Notes: generated by a model from the letters alone, not told the origin. A stretch of 64,000 bases of DNA from Nonlabens tegetincola (GCF_002954355.1 NZ_MQVV01000010.1:496001-560000), one strand, 5' to 3'. Shown: positions 1 to 7,599, counted from the first letter of the stretch. A program made the numbers and translations.

Positions 1-1536
1 TGGTGAAAGAATAAAAATTGAGGGAACAGATAATAGGACTAGAAGGATGTAGCTAGGTCTTTTTTGCTGTATGTTGATGTATAGCATTATTAAACTACAA
101 AAAACAGGAATGATTAAAAATCCTGCGCCTGGTAAAAAGATCGAACCTAGAATACCGCCATCGCCTACAGGAAACGCTACTAGTAAACAGATAAGCCATA
201 AAATAAAAATGGGAGCAACGCTTAAACTAGGTATGCGATCACGGTGGTAATACTTGTGATATAAGAAAAAGCTAATGGTAAGAGCAATAAACGCAGCTGC
301 CGCAATCAACCAGTATCCGTTATACGGGAATCCATGTAATTGATGTATGTAAAACTCAGATTCTTTAATCCCTATCCACGTGTAGTTAGTAATTAAGTAA
401 CTTATAATAAGTGCTCCTAGAAACGGTACAAAACCACCCAATAAATAAGTAAGTTGAATACGCCTGCGTTTTATTCCGTAAACAATGAGTGTTATCATTA
501 ACACAAATGCTACTATTATTAAACCACTTAACCAACTAAATGGGAATTGCACCATTTTTATCAATGGTAAGGGTACGTAAACTACATCATCATCTTTTTC
601 AGTTTTAAGTCTATCAGTCAAATCAATGCTAGAAAAATAATCTAACTGCGGCATGAGATAGCTGCCTTGATGAGCAAGTGTGTTGCGATCTAGGCGTTCA
701 TATGAATCTAGTTCAGTATGATAGTCAAAATGATCACCTATAAAAGCAAAGTTTAATCCATTAATATCACCGTCTTCTCTAAAAATGGTAAGGTCGGTAT
801 CATTAGGTATCATTTTATAAATACTATAGGCTAGTGAATTAGCTACAGGATATTCAACTCCTGACTTGCTAAATGCCTCGATGATTTTTCTATTACCACC
901 GTTTGTTTCAACTAGCATATAGCTAGGGCCGCCACTACCGCGCGCTTCAAAGTTTAAAACAAATGCTACATCTTGTGCCCACTCATGTTTATTGACAAAA
1001 GTGCTTGCGCCATTTAAGCCTAGCTCTTCACCATCAGTAATGCAAATGATAATATCGTTTTCAGGTTGCTCATTTTTGGCAAGAAAAGCTCTTGTTGCTT
1101 CTAGTATAGTGGCTACACCGCTTGCAGCATCACTTGCTCCTTTACTACTGTGTGGATCACTGTCGTAATGAGAAAGTAATAATAGGGCATTTTTTGAGTC
1201 GGTGCGACCTTTAATACGTGCTAGAATATTCTCAGGTTTAGACATATTTCCATTCCAGCTAATATCATAAGCAGATTGCGTTGTAACATTAAGCCCATAA
1301 GATTTTAGTTGTTTAATGATGTAATCCCTTGCCTTATCGTGTGCCTTGCTTCCTAGATAATGCGGCTCGACTGAAAGTGCTTGTATGTGTTCAAGTGCTC
1401 TTGCTGTTGACCACTCAGTGGCTGGAACGTTTTCTTTAACCTCACTAGATGGTGTTTGAGAATAGAATGCGTAAAAAACAAGTAAAAGAATAATTACAAA
1501 CGATATTGCAGATGAGAAGTGTGATTTAGGTCTCAT
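1..1536 (-). CDS. M28-family zinc aminopeptidase-like protein with C-terminal membrane domain (partial)
   Basis: The gene starts at the ATG complement at 1534-1536 and runs off the left edge; 512 codons are visible without a stop. An N-terminal hydrophobic anchor (about residues 9-25) is followed by an M28 peptidase domain. Visible metal-site motifs are HYDSDPHSSKGASD (first His and Asp ligands and the bridging Asp), then DGEELGLNGA with the catalytic Glu pair, and NFEARGSGG. After about residue 320 come several hydrophobic segments separated by short basic loops, so the C-terminal half is polytopic. This layout resembles the Fxna/vacuolar membrane-bound M28 proteases. Periplasmic or exported peptide trimming is the likely role, by family inference. 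It is divergent from the flavin reductase gene. Confidence 0.85.
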   Translation of the reverse strand, partial: MRPKSHFSSAISFVIILLLVFYAFYSQTPSSEVKENVPATEWSTARALEHIQALSVEPHYLGSKAHDKARDYIIKQLKSYGLNVTTQSAYDISWNGNMSKPENILARIKGRTDSKNALLLLSHYDSDPHSSKGASDAASGVATILEATRAFLAKNEQPENDIIICITDGEELGLNGASTFVNKHEWAQDVAFVLNFEARGSGGPSYMLVETNGGNRKIIEAFSKSGVEYPVANSLAYSIYKMIPNDTDLTIFREDGDINGLNFAFIGDHFDYHTELDSYERLDRNTLAHQGSYLMPQLDYFSSIDLTDRLKTEKDDDVVYVPLPLIKMVQFPFSWLSGLIIVAFVLMITLIVYGIKRRRIQLTYLLGGFVPFLGALIISYLITNYTWIGIKESEFYIHQLHGFPYNGYWLIAAAAFIALTISFFLYHKYYHRDRIPSLSVAPIFILWLICLLVAFPVGDGGILGSIFLPGAGFLIIPVFCSLIMLYINIQQKRPSYILLVLLSVPSIFILSP

Positions 1537-1688
1537 GGTTGTGTGGTTTCTTGTCAGTAAGATGGTGAAATTAAATAAAAAATACTGCTTATTGTGTTTC
1601 TTATTAAATTAACCTTTTCTTACTTAATTAGGTTGCTAGATAAAGCAGACTGTAACATCATAATACCTATAGTTTCGTTTAAAAATAA

Positions 1689-1696
1689 TACCTTTG
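1689..1696 (+). promoter_or_regulatory. Candidate -7 box (TACCTTTG)
   Basis: Matches the Bacteroidota primary sigma -7 consensus TAnnTTTG, 24 nt before the flavin reductase start. No clear TTTG -33 element is visible. Confidence 0.45.
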
Positions 1697-1720
1697 AAAA
1701 TTCATTAAAAGGTAAGCATT

Positions 1721-2572
1721 TTGACAGTAGATCCTAAAGAAATTTCTACAGCCCAGTTACATGGACTCATGCTAGGAGCAGTTCAACCGCGACCTATTGC
1801 ATTTGCTAGTACAGTTGATGTTGATGGTAATGTGAATCTATCACCTTATTCTTTTTTCAATGTCTTTAGTGCAAATCCACCGATTATGATATTCTCATCG
1901 GCTAGGAGAGTGCGCAATAACACAGTTAAACATACCTTGCTTAATGCACAAGCTACCCAAGAAGTGGTAATTAATATTGTCAATTACGATATTGTACAGC
2001 AAATGTCATTGAGTAGCACCGAATATGATGCTGGTGTTGATGAGTTTGTAAAATCTGGATTAACAGCGGTAAAAAGTGATCTGGTACAACCACCTAGAGT
2101 TGAAGAAAGCCCAGCAGCTTTTGAATGTAAGGTAAAGGAAATAGTTGAACTCGGTCAAGAAGGTGGTGCAGGTAATTTAATTATTTGCGAGGTCGTAAAA
2201 GTGCACATTAAGGATGAAGTTCTAACTGACGATCAAAAAATCGACCCTTTTAAAATTGATACAGTAGCAAGAATGGGTGGCAATTGGTATTGTCGTTCAA
2301 AAGATGCTATGTTTGAGGTGCCTAAACCTTTAACCTCATTAGGTGTAGGAGTTGACGCATTACCAGAACACGCAAGAAACAGTCACGTGCTTACAGGTAA
2401 TGATTTAGGTAAATTAGGTAATGTAGAACGTGTGCCAGAGCGTGATGAGGTGATCGCTTTTGCGAAAGCGGAACAATTACCAGCATTATCGATAGAAGAA
2501 AAACATAATAGGGCAAAAGAGTATATAGCAGCTGGACAGTTGATGAATGCCTGGAACATTTTATTATTTTAA
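1721..2572 (+). CDS. Flavin reductase-like FMN-binding protein
   Basis: A 283-residue protein of the flavin reductase-like (FMN-binding split barrel) family. The N-terminal block GAVQPRPIAFASTVD followed by NLSPYSFFNVFSANPP is the usual FMN-phosphate and isoalloxazine contact region of this family. The physiological substrate cannot be read from sequence; family members reduce free flavin or act as flavoredoxins in the cytosol. The start is taken as TTG at 1721, because homologues begin just before the (L)TVDPKE motif and no in-frame ATG precedes the domain. One copy of the window's palindrome lies in the coding region (2455-2470), where it is read as AFAKA. The DUF3127 gene follows after one base, so co-transcription is likely. 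Confidence 0.85.
   Translation: MTVDPKEISTAQLHGLMLGAVQPRPIAFASTVDVDGNVNLSPYSFFNVFSANPPIMIFSSARRVRNNTVKHTLLNAQATQEVVINIVNYDIVQQMSLSSTEYDAGVDEFVKSGLTAVKSDLVQPPRVEESPAAFECKVKEIVELGQEGGAGNLIICEVVKVHIKDEVLTDDQKIDPFKIDTVARMGGNWYCRSKDAMFEVPKPLTSLGVGVDALPEHARNSHVLTGNDLGKLGNVERVPERDEVIAFAKAEQLPALSIEEKHNRAKEYIAAGQLMNAWNILLF
2455..2470. repeat. Iterated palindrome copy 1 (one core mismatch)
   Basis: CGCTTTTGCGAAAGCG; differs from CGCTTTCGCGAAAGCG at one base. It lies inside the flavin reductase gene, read as AFAKA. Confidence 0.8.
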
Positions 2573-2573
2573 C

Positions 2574-2948
2574 ATGGAAGTACAAGGAAAAGTAAAGTTG
2601 ATAGGTGAAACAAAAACCTATGGAAATAACGGATTTCAAAAACGCGAATTAGTAGTAACAACTGAAGAGCAATACCCACAACATTTGCTTATCGAATTTG
2701 TTCAAGACAAAACAAATTTATTGGATAGTTACCAAGTAGGAGATGCAGTAAAAGTAGGTATAAACTTAAGAGGTAGAGAATGGCAAACTCCACAGGGCGA
2801 GATTAAATATTTTAATTCTATCTCTGGTTGGCGTATAGAAAAAGTAGGAGCTCAAGCACCACAAGGTGCTCCTGAGGTTCCACCATTTGATGAATACGAG
2901 CCGGTATCAAATACAAATGCCGAAGATCACGACGATTTACCTTTCTAA
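2574..2948 (+). CDS. DUF3127 protein with SSB-like acidic tail
   Basis: A 124-residue protein of the DUF3127 family, common in Bacteroidota. The body is a compact beta-rich, OB-like region (MEVQGKVKLIG... to ...SGWRIEKVG, about residues 1-90). It is followed by a Pro/acidic linker and the terminal residues EDHDDLPF. That ending closely resembles the SSB C-terminal tip (DDIPF), which recruits DNA repair and replication proteins, so a single-strand DNA or SSB-interactome role is inferred. The ATG at 2574 is preferred over an in-frame upstream codon at 2547, which would lie inside the preceding gene. Bases 2710-2936 recur at 4626-4852. Confidence 0.8.
   Translation: MEVQGKVKLIGETKTYGNNGFQKRELVVTTEEQYPQHLLIEFVQDKTNLLDSYQVGDAVKVGINLRGREWQTPQGEIKYFNSISGWRIEKVGAQAPQGAPEVPPFDEYEPVSNTNAEDHDDLPF
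2710..2936 (+). repeat. Direct repeat, copy A (3' part of DUF3127 gene)
   Basis: 227 bp matching 4626-4852 with one mismatch seen by eye (A2750 versus G4666) and no indel; the offset is 1916 bp. Identity stops abruptly at the GAC GAT codons before the last four codons. Confidence 0.95.
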
Positions 2949-3396
2949 ATGAACATACAACTAGTACGCACGGATTCTAAACATCCAGAGTTTATGTGTT
3001 TAGTTCAACAATTAGATGCTTATCTCGCTGTTAAAGATGGAGATGAGCATTCTTTTTATAATCAATTTAATTGCATTGAACATTTGAATCATGTGGTTCT
3101 AGTGATAAATGATCAAACCGCAGTTGCATGTGGTGCCTTTAAACAATACGATTCCCAAACCGTAGAGATTAAACGTATGTTTACAGCCACTGCAGCTCGA
3201 AATCAAGGTATAGCTTAATGAATTAGAAAATTGGGCAAGCGATTTAGGTTTTAAAAAAGTGCAGCTAGAAACAGGTCAACGACAAACTGAAGCTCTTTCC
3301 TTCTACCAGAAATGCGGTTATTACAAAATCCCTTGTTATGGACCTTACAAGGATATGGAGAATAGCGTGTGTTTCGGGAAGGAGTTTAAATCGTAA
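2949..3396 (+). pseudogene. GNAT-family N-acetyltransferase, frameshifted
   Basis: The first frame (2949-3218) gives a GNAT N-terminal half ending in the acetyl-CoA-binding region RNQGIA and then a stop. The protein resumes in another frame directly after (LNELENWASDLGFKKVQLETG, then SFYQKCGYY and a final CFGKEFKS) up to TAA at 3394-3396. Compared with typical family members a few residues are missing at the junction, consistent with a small out-of-frame deletion of roughly 8 nt in the acetyl-CoA pyrophosphate loop. The gene abuts the DUF3127 stop. The frame break should abolish activity unless it is a sequencing error. GNAT identity is clear; substrate unknown. Confidence 0.8.
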
Positions 3397-3418
3397 AAAA
3401 CGGTAAAATCTAAAACTC

Positions 3419-3451
3419 AAAAGCCGATTTCTGTTTAAGAAATCGGCTTTT
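3419..3451. terminator. Hairpin terminator, bidirectional
   Basis: Perfect 13-bp stem AAAAGCCGATTTC / GAAATCGGCTTTT with a 7-nt loop, between the convergent GNAT remnant and lipoprotein gene. Confidence 0.8.
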
Positions 3452-3482
3452 GATTTATAAGTTCGGTTGCTCTTTAAGATGG

Positions 3483-4031
3483 CTAAATGATCAATCTTAA
3501 TTCACCTGTATAAGATATAGTGAACCCTTCATTTGCATCGTCTGCAGTACCGCTACCAGTAATCTTATAGTCTCCATTTTCTAATAGTTCTACGGTAATC
3601 GTTCCAGAAAAAATCTCGTCTTCAATAATGGCCTCACCCAATTGTGCGTTATAATCAACGCCTATAAAGGCATATACCGTTTGAGCTTGTTGATTAAGAC
3701 TGTCTAGATTATACGTTCCTGGCTGTAAACCATCATTTACAGTCGTGTAGAATTCTAATCCTACTATATCGCCGTTTCCTGAAAGTATATTTGAACTGTT
3801 GAGCGTTAATCCTGGCCCAGAAAGGACGACGTTTGTAAGAAAAAGATTTGGACTATCCTCTGAGCTTTGCGATCTATAACCTTGTTCTAGGCTGTAATTA
3901 TCATCTCCTAGAGTAAATTCATTTACTGCTACAGGTTCCTCTTCATTAGAAGAATTATCATCATCTGGATTACAGCTGCTTAAAGCAATGAGGATACAGG
4001 CAAAAGCGATATATTTTAAACGATATTGCAT
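3483..4031 (-). CDS. Hypothetical secreted lipoprotein
   Basis: About 182 residues from the ATG at 4031, chosen because the longer reading adds residues ahead of a clean lipoprotein signal. A signal peptide ends in the lipobox LSSC, followed by an Asp/Asn-rich stretch (NPDDDNSSNEEE). In Flavobacteriia such an acidic tract after the lipid-modified Cys fits outer-membrane or surface export. The remainder is polar and beta-rich, with repeated Gly, Asn and Thr and a closing segment GFTISYTGELRLII. I do not recognise a family or function. It lies inside the segment bounded by the 227-bp direct repeats, downstream of and on the same strand as another lipoprotein gene. Confidence 0.7.
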   Translation of the reverse strand: MQYRLKYIAFACILIALSSCNPDDDNSSNEEEPVAVNEFTLGDDNYSLEQGYRSQSSEDSPNLFLTNVVLSGPGLTLNSSNILSGNGDIVGLEFYTTVNDGLQPGTYNLDSLNQQAQTVYAFIGVDYNAQLGEAIIEDEIFSGTITVELLENGDYKITGSGTADDANEGFTISYTGELRLII

Positions 4032-4054
4032 TGTTTGTGTTTTATAAATTAATA

Positions 4055-4468
4055 TCAAAATGGTATTGCGTTGTTATAATCTTCTTCTGTAAAAGTATAA
4101 GAAAAGTTTCGAGAGTTACCGTCTCGCTCGTAATATGAACTAAAAAAGAATTCATCGTCTTGACCTTCAAATCTTCTTAAGTAAGTTAATTTTTTTAGGT
4201 TGTCAAACTTTACAATAACTGAATCAAACCTGTAAACATTTACTGGACTAAGTATTCTAAGACTATTATCACATTTCTGATCAATTAAACCCATACCATT
4301 AATAGAGAATGAATCTATTAGACTAACAAACTGTCCAGAGTTAAAACTGTAAAGTTCTAAATTGACATTTCTGTCAGTTCCATTTATAAACGAATAACAA
4401 GTATCTCTTTCATCTTCATGTCTTACACAGGATAAAAACAATAAAGCTATAAGAAGTAGTTTTTTCAT
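4055..4468 (-). CDS. Hypothetical lipoprotein
   Basis: About 137 residues starting MKKLLLIALLFLSC, a short signal peptide with lipobox LFLSC. The ATG at 4468 is preferred to an upstream in-frame codon at 4498 because it places the signal peptide at the N-terminus. The mature part contains two further Cys (DTCYSFIN, DQKCDN) that could form a disulfide. No family is recognised. It follows the 39-codon ORF by one base and precedes the 3483-4031 lipoprotein by about 23 bp, so the three probably form one transcript inside the repeat-flanked insert. Confidence 0.65.
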   Translation of the reverse strand: MKKLLLIALLFLSCVRHEDERDTCYSFINGTDRNVNLELYSFNSGQFVSLIDSFSINGMGLIDQKCDNSLRILSPVNVYRFDSVIVKFDNLKKLTYLRRFEGQDDEFFFSSYYERDGNSRNFSYTFTEEDYNNAIPF

Positions 4469-4469
4469 T

Positions 4470-4589
4470 TTACCAATTATTAAAAAGTTGTAAAACATCA
4501 GTGGGGTTATCCTTGTTTAGTGCATTTAAATTTGATCTGTAATCGTCTAAATCTGTTGCATTTTTTAAAGCTTCTTGAACTTCTCTCAT
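4470..4589 (-). CDS. Short ORF of 39 codons, function unknown
   Basis: ATG at 4587-4589, stop at 4470-4472, then one base and the ATG of the lipoprotein gene. The peptide begins MREVQEALKNATDLDDYRSN and ends LFNNW. It looks like a short amphipathic helical peptide, not a signal sequence. An in-frame stop lies five codons upstream, so it is not simply the visible end of a longer frame. Tight coupling to the lipoprotein gene is the main support; it could also be the remnant of a gene cut by the repeat-mediated rearrangement that starts about 35 bp upstream. Confidence 0.4.
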   Translation of the reverse strand: MREVQEALKNATDLDDYRSNLNALNKDNPTDVLQLFNNW

Positions 4590-4623
4590 GGTGAAATTTT
4601 ATACATTATTGTTTTTTCTAAAA

Positions 4624-4864
4624 CTAAACAAATTTATTGGATAGTTACCAAGTAGGAGATGCAGTGAAAGTAGGTATAAACTTAAGAGGTAGAGAATGGC
4701 AAACTCCACAGGGCGAGATTAAATATTTTAATTCTATCTCTGGTTGGCGTATAGAAAAAGTAGGAGCTCAAGCACCACAAGGTGCTCCTGAGGTTCCACC
4801 ATTTGATGAATACGAGCCGGTATCAAATACAAATGCCGAAGATCACGACGATCTTCCATTTTAA
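4624..4864 (+). pseudogene. Truncated second copy of DUF3127 gene (3' end)
   Basis: Encodes the last ~80 residues of the DUF3127 protein, from NLLDSYQVGDAVKVG to DDLPF and stop, but lacks the first ~45 residues and any plausible start. It is nearly identical to 2708-2948, except that the last three sense codons are CTT CCA TTT here and TTA CCT TTC in the intact gene: different bases, same residues (LPF). It is followed by a hairpin terminator and the MarC gene. Confidence 0.85.
4626..4852 (+). repeat. Direct repeat, copy B
   Basis: Partner of 2710-2936 (one mismatch). Together the copies bracket about 1.7 kb of accessory DNA. Confidence 0.95.
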
Positions 4865-4886
4865 CAAATACTTACTTTTAAAGACT

Positions 4887-4924
4887 AGGCTTTCCTGTAT
4901 TTTTATGGGAAAGCTTTTTTATTT
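4887..4924 (+). terminator. Rho-independent terminator
   Basis: Stem AGGCTTTCC / GGAAAGCT (one G-U pair) followed by a T-rich tail, between the DUF3127 fragment and marC-like gene. It was probably the original terminator of the DUF3127 gene. Confidence 0.65.
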
Positions 4925-4926
4925 TT

Positions 4927-5541
4927 ATGATCGAATTTTTGAGCACATTGTTTTTTGTATTTGCGGTAATAGATCCTATAGGCTCAATTCCTGTTTATCT
5001 TGAAGCTACTAAACAATTTGATAAGAAACATAAAAAACTAATTGCTATAAAGGCTGCCGGTGTGGCTTTTCTTATTCTATTATTTTTTATTGTAATCGGT
5101 CAAATTATTTTGGAATCAATGTCTGTGTCTTTGGATGCCTTTCAAATTTCTGGCGGAGTAATTTTATTTCTTTTTGCGCTCACAATGATTTTTGGAGATG
5201 GTAAACCAGAAGGAGAGAAAAAAGGAATTACCGATTATAAACACGTCATTATATTTCCTATAGCGATACCGTCCATTGCATCACCAGGAGCTATAATGGC
5301 CGTGGTACTTATGACTGACAATCACTTATTTTCTATAGAACAACAAACCATGACCACTGCTATAGTGCTCGTGGTAATAGCACTTACTTGTCTTATACTT
5401 CTAGCAGCAAATAAATTACAGCAATATATAGGTAGTTATGGAATAACTGTAATAAGTAAAGTGATGGGGCTTATACTAGCATCTTATGCAGTACAAAATA
5501 TACTCTCTGGAATTAACAGCTATTTCGTCATTGGATCTTAA
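4927..5541 (+). CDS. MarC/UPF0056-family membrane protein
   Basis: A 204-residue integral membrane protein with about six hydrophobic segments. The N-terminal FFVFAVIDPIGSIPVYLEAT is the hallmark of the MarC (NAAT, TC 2.A.95) family, and FPIAIPSIASPGAIMAV is the matching motif of the second half, in keeping with the internal repeat of this family. The family has been linked to amino-acid transport in some archaea, but its physiological role in bacteria is uncertain. The length is normal. It is flanked by terminators on both sides, so it is likely monocistronic. Confidence 0.9.
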   Translation: MIEFLSTLFFVFAVIDPIGSIPVYLEATKQFDKKHKKLIAIKAAGVAFLILLFFIVIGQIILESMSVSLDAFQISGGVILFLFALTMIFGDGKPEGEKKGITDYKHVIIFPIAIPSIASPGAIMAVVLMTDNHLFSIEQQTMTTAIVLVVIALTCLILLAANKLQQYIGSYGITVISKVMGLILASYAVQNILSGINSYFVIGS

Positions 5542-5548
5542 AAACAAA

Positions 5549-5581
5549 AATCCCGACTGGCTTTGTCGGGATTCTCTTTTT
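5549..5581 (+). terminator. Rho-independent terminator after marC-like gene
   Basis: Stem AATCCCGA / TCGGGATT around a 9-nt loop, followed by TCTCTTTTT. Confidence 0.85.
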
Positions 5582-5590
5582 AAATAGTTT

Positions 5591-5648
5591 GGTCTTCAAA
5601 AAGAAACTCAAAAAAAGCAATGATGAAAATAAATTAGTTTTGAAGACC
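5591..5648. repeat. 11-bp inverted repeat with 36-bp spacer
   Basis: GGTCTTCAAAA at 5591-5601 and its exact complement TTTTGAAGACC at 5638-5648, in the intergenic space before aat. The purine-rich, unstructured spacer argues against a simple terminator. It could form a leader-RNA stem or be a protein site. Confidence 0.5.
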
Positions 5649-5702
5649 GTATCAAAGATTAACAAAATTAACAGTATTTCCAAACAAACATAGAAGTTTA
5701 AC

Positions 5703-6353
5703 GTGTATATCTTACAGAACGAGCTTTATTTTCCTCCTGTTAATCAAGCACCTGACCATGGTTTGCTTGCTGTAGGTGGTGATTTAAAAGTAGACCGATT
5801 ATTACTTGCTTACAACAATGGAATTTTTCCTTGGTACAACGATGGTGAGCCTATTTGCTGGTGGAGCCCAGATCCCAGAATGATATTTGATTTGCAATCG
5901 GAAAGGCCTATGAGGATTACAAAATCACTTAAACAAAGTAGGAAGAATAAAGGTTATTTTATTAAAGAAAACACTTGTTTTGAACAGGTTATGAAAGCAT
6001 GCGCACAAGTCTCTCGGCCTGATCAAGAAGGTACTTGGATTATGGATGAAATGATCGAGGCTTATTCAAAAATGCATCAACTAGGCCATGCGGTAAGTGT
6101 TGAAGTTTTTAAAAACGGTGAACTTGTAGGTGGATTATACGGTATCGATTTACCAGAAAAAAAGGTGTTTTGCGGTGAGAGCATGTTTGCTTTGCAGCCA
6201 GATGCCAGTAAAATTGCTTTGTGGCATTTAGTAGAAAAATTGCAATTAAAGGAATATAAAATTATTGATGCTCAAATTTATAACGATCATCTAGCAAGCT
6301 TAGGAGCAGTTGAGATTCCTAGGGAAAGTTTTATTGAATTACTTAATATTTAA
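5703..6353 (+). CDS. aat: Leucyl/phenylalanyl-tRNA--protein transferase
   Basis: 216 residues, normal for Aat. The enzyme transfers Leu or Phe from charged tRNA to N-terminal Arg or Lys of proteins, marking them for ClpS/ClpAP degradation in the cytosol. Family signatures seen are FPPVNQAPDHGLLAVGGDL near the N-terminus, GIFPWYNDGEPICWWSPDPR, then GLYGIDLPEKKVFCGESMF and the C-terminal IDAQIYNDHLASLGA. The start is GTG at 5703, which places the FPP motif at the usual distance. It is convergent with the DUF2490 gene, and no strong terminator is visible in the 27 bp between them. Confidence 0.95.
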   Translation: MYILQNELYFPPVNQAPDHGLLAVGGDLKVDRLLLAYNNGIFPWYNDGEPICWWSPDPRMIFDLQSERPMRITKSLKQSRKNKGYFIKENTCFEQVMKACAQVSRPDQEGTWIMDEMIEAYSKMHQLGHAVSVEVFKNGELVGGLYGIDLPEKKVFCGESMFALQPDASKIALWHLVEKLQLKEYKIIDAQIYNDHLASLGAVEIPRESFIELLNI

Positions 6354-6380
6354 TTACTATACACTACAAGAATTTAATCG

Positions 6381-7040
6381 CTACAAACTCCAGTAACCTC
6401 CTAGATTTATAAACAGTAAGCGTTCTGTATTTTGGGTAAATGATTCCCATCGGTATTCGGTACTTAATTGTAATTTGAAGTTACGGCTAATTTGATTTCC
6501 TAGATTAAAAATGAGGCGTTGGTCCCAGAAGGGTTTCGTCCGATTTTCTGCAATAAATAAAGTTTCGATTGATGCACCCAGGTACCATTCATTTTTATCT
6601 GTTTGTATTCCATTGAGAGGCAATGCAATGGAATACCTATATCTCCATCGGTGCGTTATTCTATCACCACGGTATCGTTGATCCCACCGTATACGATGTG
6701 CCATTTTAAGTTGGTTATATTTTCTTGAATAAGCGTATTGTTCAGTAATCCTGAGCTCACTGGTATTTGAGTTTCTAAGATCACGATACATGATCCCTAT
6801 ACCTATTTGACCATAAAATCCTACTTCATAATTGGTGTAATGACTGGCTTGGATATGTAGTAGACCTGCGTTGTCACCTGTTAGGCTGCGTTGTTCTAGT
6901 GCGCTTACAAATGACCATCGGTAATTATTGTCGTAAGAAATATTAAGGGCATTTTGAAATAAAGTATTATCGACAATTTGACTTACGGCAGTTTGTGATA
7001 ATAAAAGGACGATTAAGATTCTAAAATAATAAGAAGTCAT
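6381..7040 (-). CDS. DUF2490 outer-membrane beta-barrel-like protein
   Basis: 219 residues with an N-terminal signal peptide (FRILIVLLLSQTAVSQ). The mature part has alternating aromatic/polar strands (WSFVSALEQRS, YTNYEVGFYGQIG, WRYRYSIALPL, LQLSTEYRWESF) and a C-terminal aromatic strand, typical of the DUF2490 family of small outer-membrane barrels in Bacteroidota. Function is not established. It starts 20 nt inside the 3' end of the preceding secreted-protein gene, which implies translational coupling within the tag-led operon. Confidence 0.75.
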   Translation of the reverse strand: MTSYYFRILIVLLLSQTAVSQIVDNTLFQNALNISYDNNYRWSFVSALEQRSLTGDNAGLLHIQASHYTNYEVGFYGQIGIGIMYRDLRNSNTSELRITEQYAYSRKYNQLKMAHRIRWDQRYRGDRITHRWRYRYSIALPLNGIQTDKNEWYLGASIETLFIAENRTKPFWDQRLIFNLGNQISRNFKLQLSTEYRWESFTQNTERLLFINLGGYWSL

Positions 7041-7599
7041 ACTCTAATCGTTTAACATCTTTAACCTCTAGGATCATACCTCTTCTATCAAATAAATATT
7101 CCCTGCGATAAATCTTACGCTTATCCTTAAAAGCAACAATTATTTCATATCCATCAGGATTTGATTGCTGTAATTTTTGTTTTAAACTAAGAATTGAGCT
7201 AGGGCCGTAATGCTCTTGTATCTTCTCTATTTTAAACTTACGAGCAACGGTATCAAGTCTTTTATTGATAGAATCAATAACTATTTTTGACAGTTTGTTT
7301 TTCTTTATTTCAATTTCTGTTTCTTTTAAAGCACCGTTCTCAAAAAATTCTATACTGTATTTCTTACCTTTATATTTAAATTTTGCTTCGTAGCTGTTCG
7401 AATCACCGTCGGTTTCTTGATAATATTTCATTTTTACCCTAAACGGAATCAGGCTATCCAATATTTGTTTGGATAGAGAAGGGAACTCACTACTTTTTAT
7501 TCGTTTTTCATGCTCTATTTTAAGAGCGTTAGATTGAGCAATTACCACAGTGCTAACTAGAAAAAATAGTAAGTAGATGATGTGCTTAAATCTGGTCAT
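7021..7599 (-). CDS. Hypothetical exported protein
   Basis: About 192 residues from the ATG at 7599 (a longer reading to 7620 adds seven residues ahead of the signal peptide). The signal sequence MTRFKHIIYLLFFLVSTVVIAQ is followed by a Lys/Glu-rich soluble domain with YEAKFKYKGKKYSIEFFENG and a later YEIIVAFKDKRKIYRREYLFD. These beta-hairpin pairs recall PepSY-like periplasmic domains, but the resemblance is weak and I do not assign a family. It overlaps the tag gene by 14 nt and the DUF2490 gene by 20 nt, so the three are probably co-translated. Confidence 0.7.
   Translation of the reverse strand: MTRFKHIIYLLFFLVSTVVIAQSNALKIEHEKRIKSSEFPSLSKQILDSLIPFRVKMKYYQETDGDSNSYEAKFKYKGKKYSIEFFENGALKETEIEIKKNKLSKIVIDSINKRLDTVARKFKIEKIQEHYGPSSILSLKQKLQQSNPDGYEIIVAFKDKRKIYRREYLFDRRGMILEVKDVKRLEYDFLLF

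Noticed and set aside
2391-2639. Minus-strand 82-codon frame over the flavin reductase/DUF3127 junction
   Set aside because: It overlaps two well-supported genes and looks like a shadow frame.
2949-4625. Insertion sequence or composite transposon
   Set aside because: No transposase, terminal inverted repeats or target duplication are seen; the flanks are gene-derived direct repeats.
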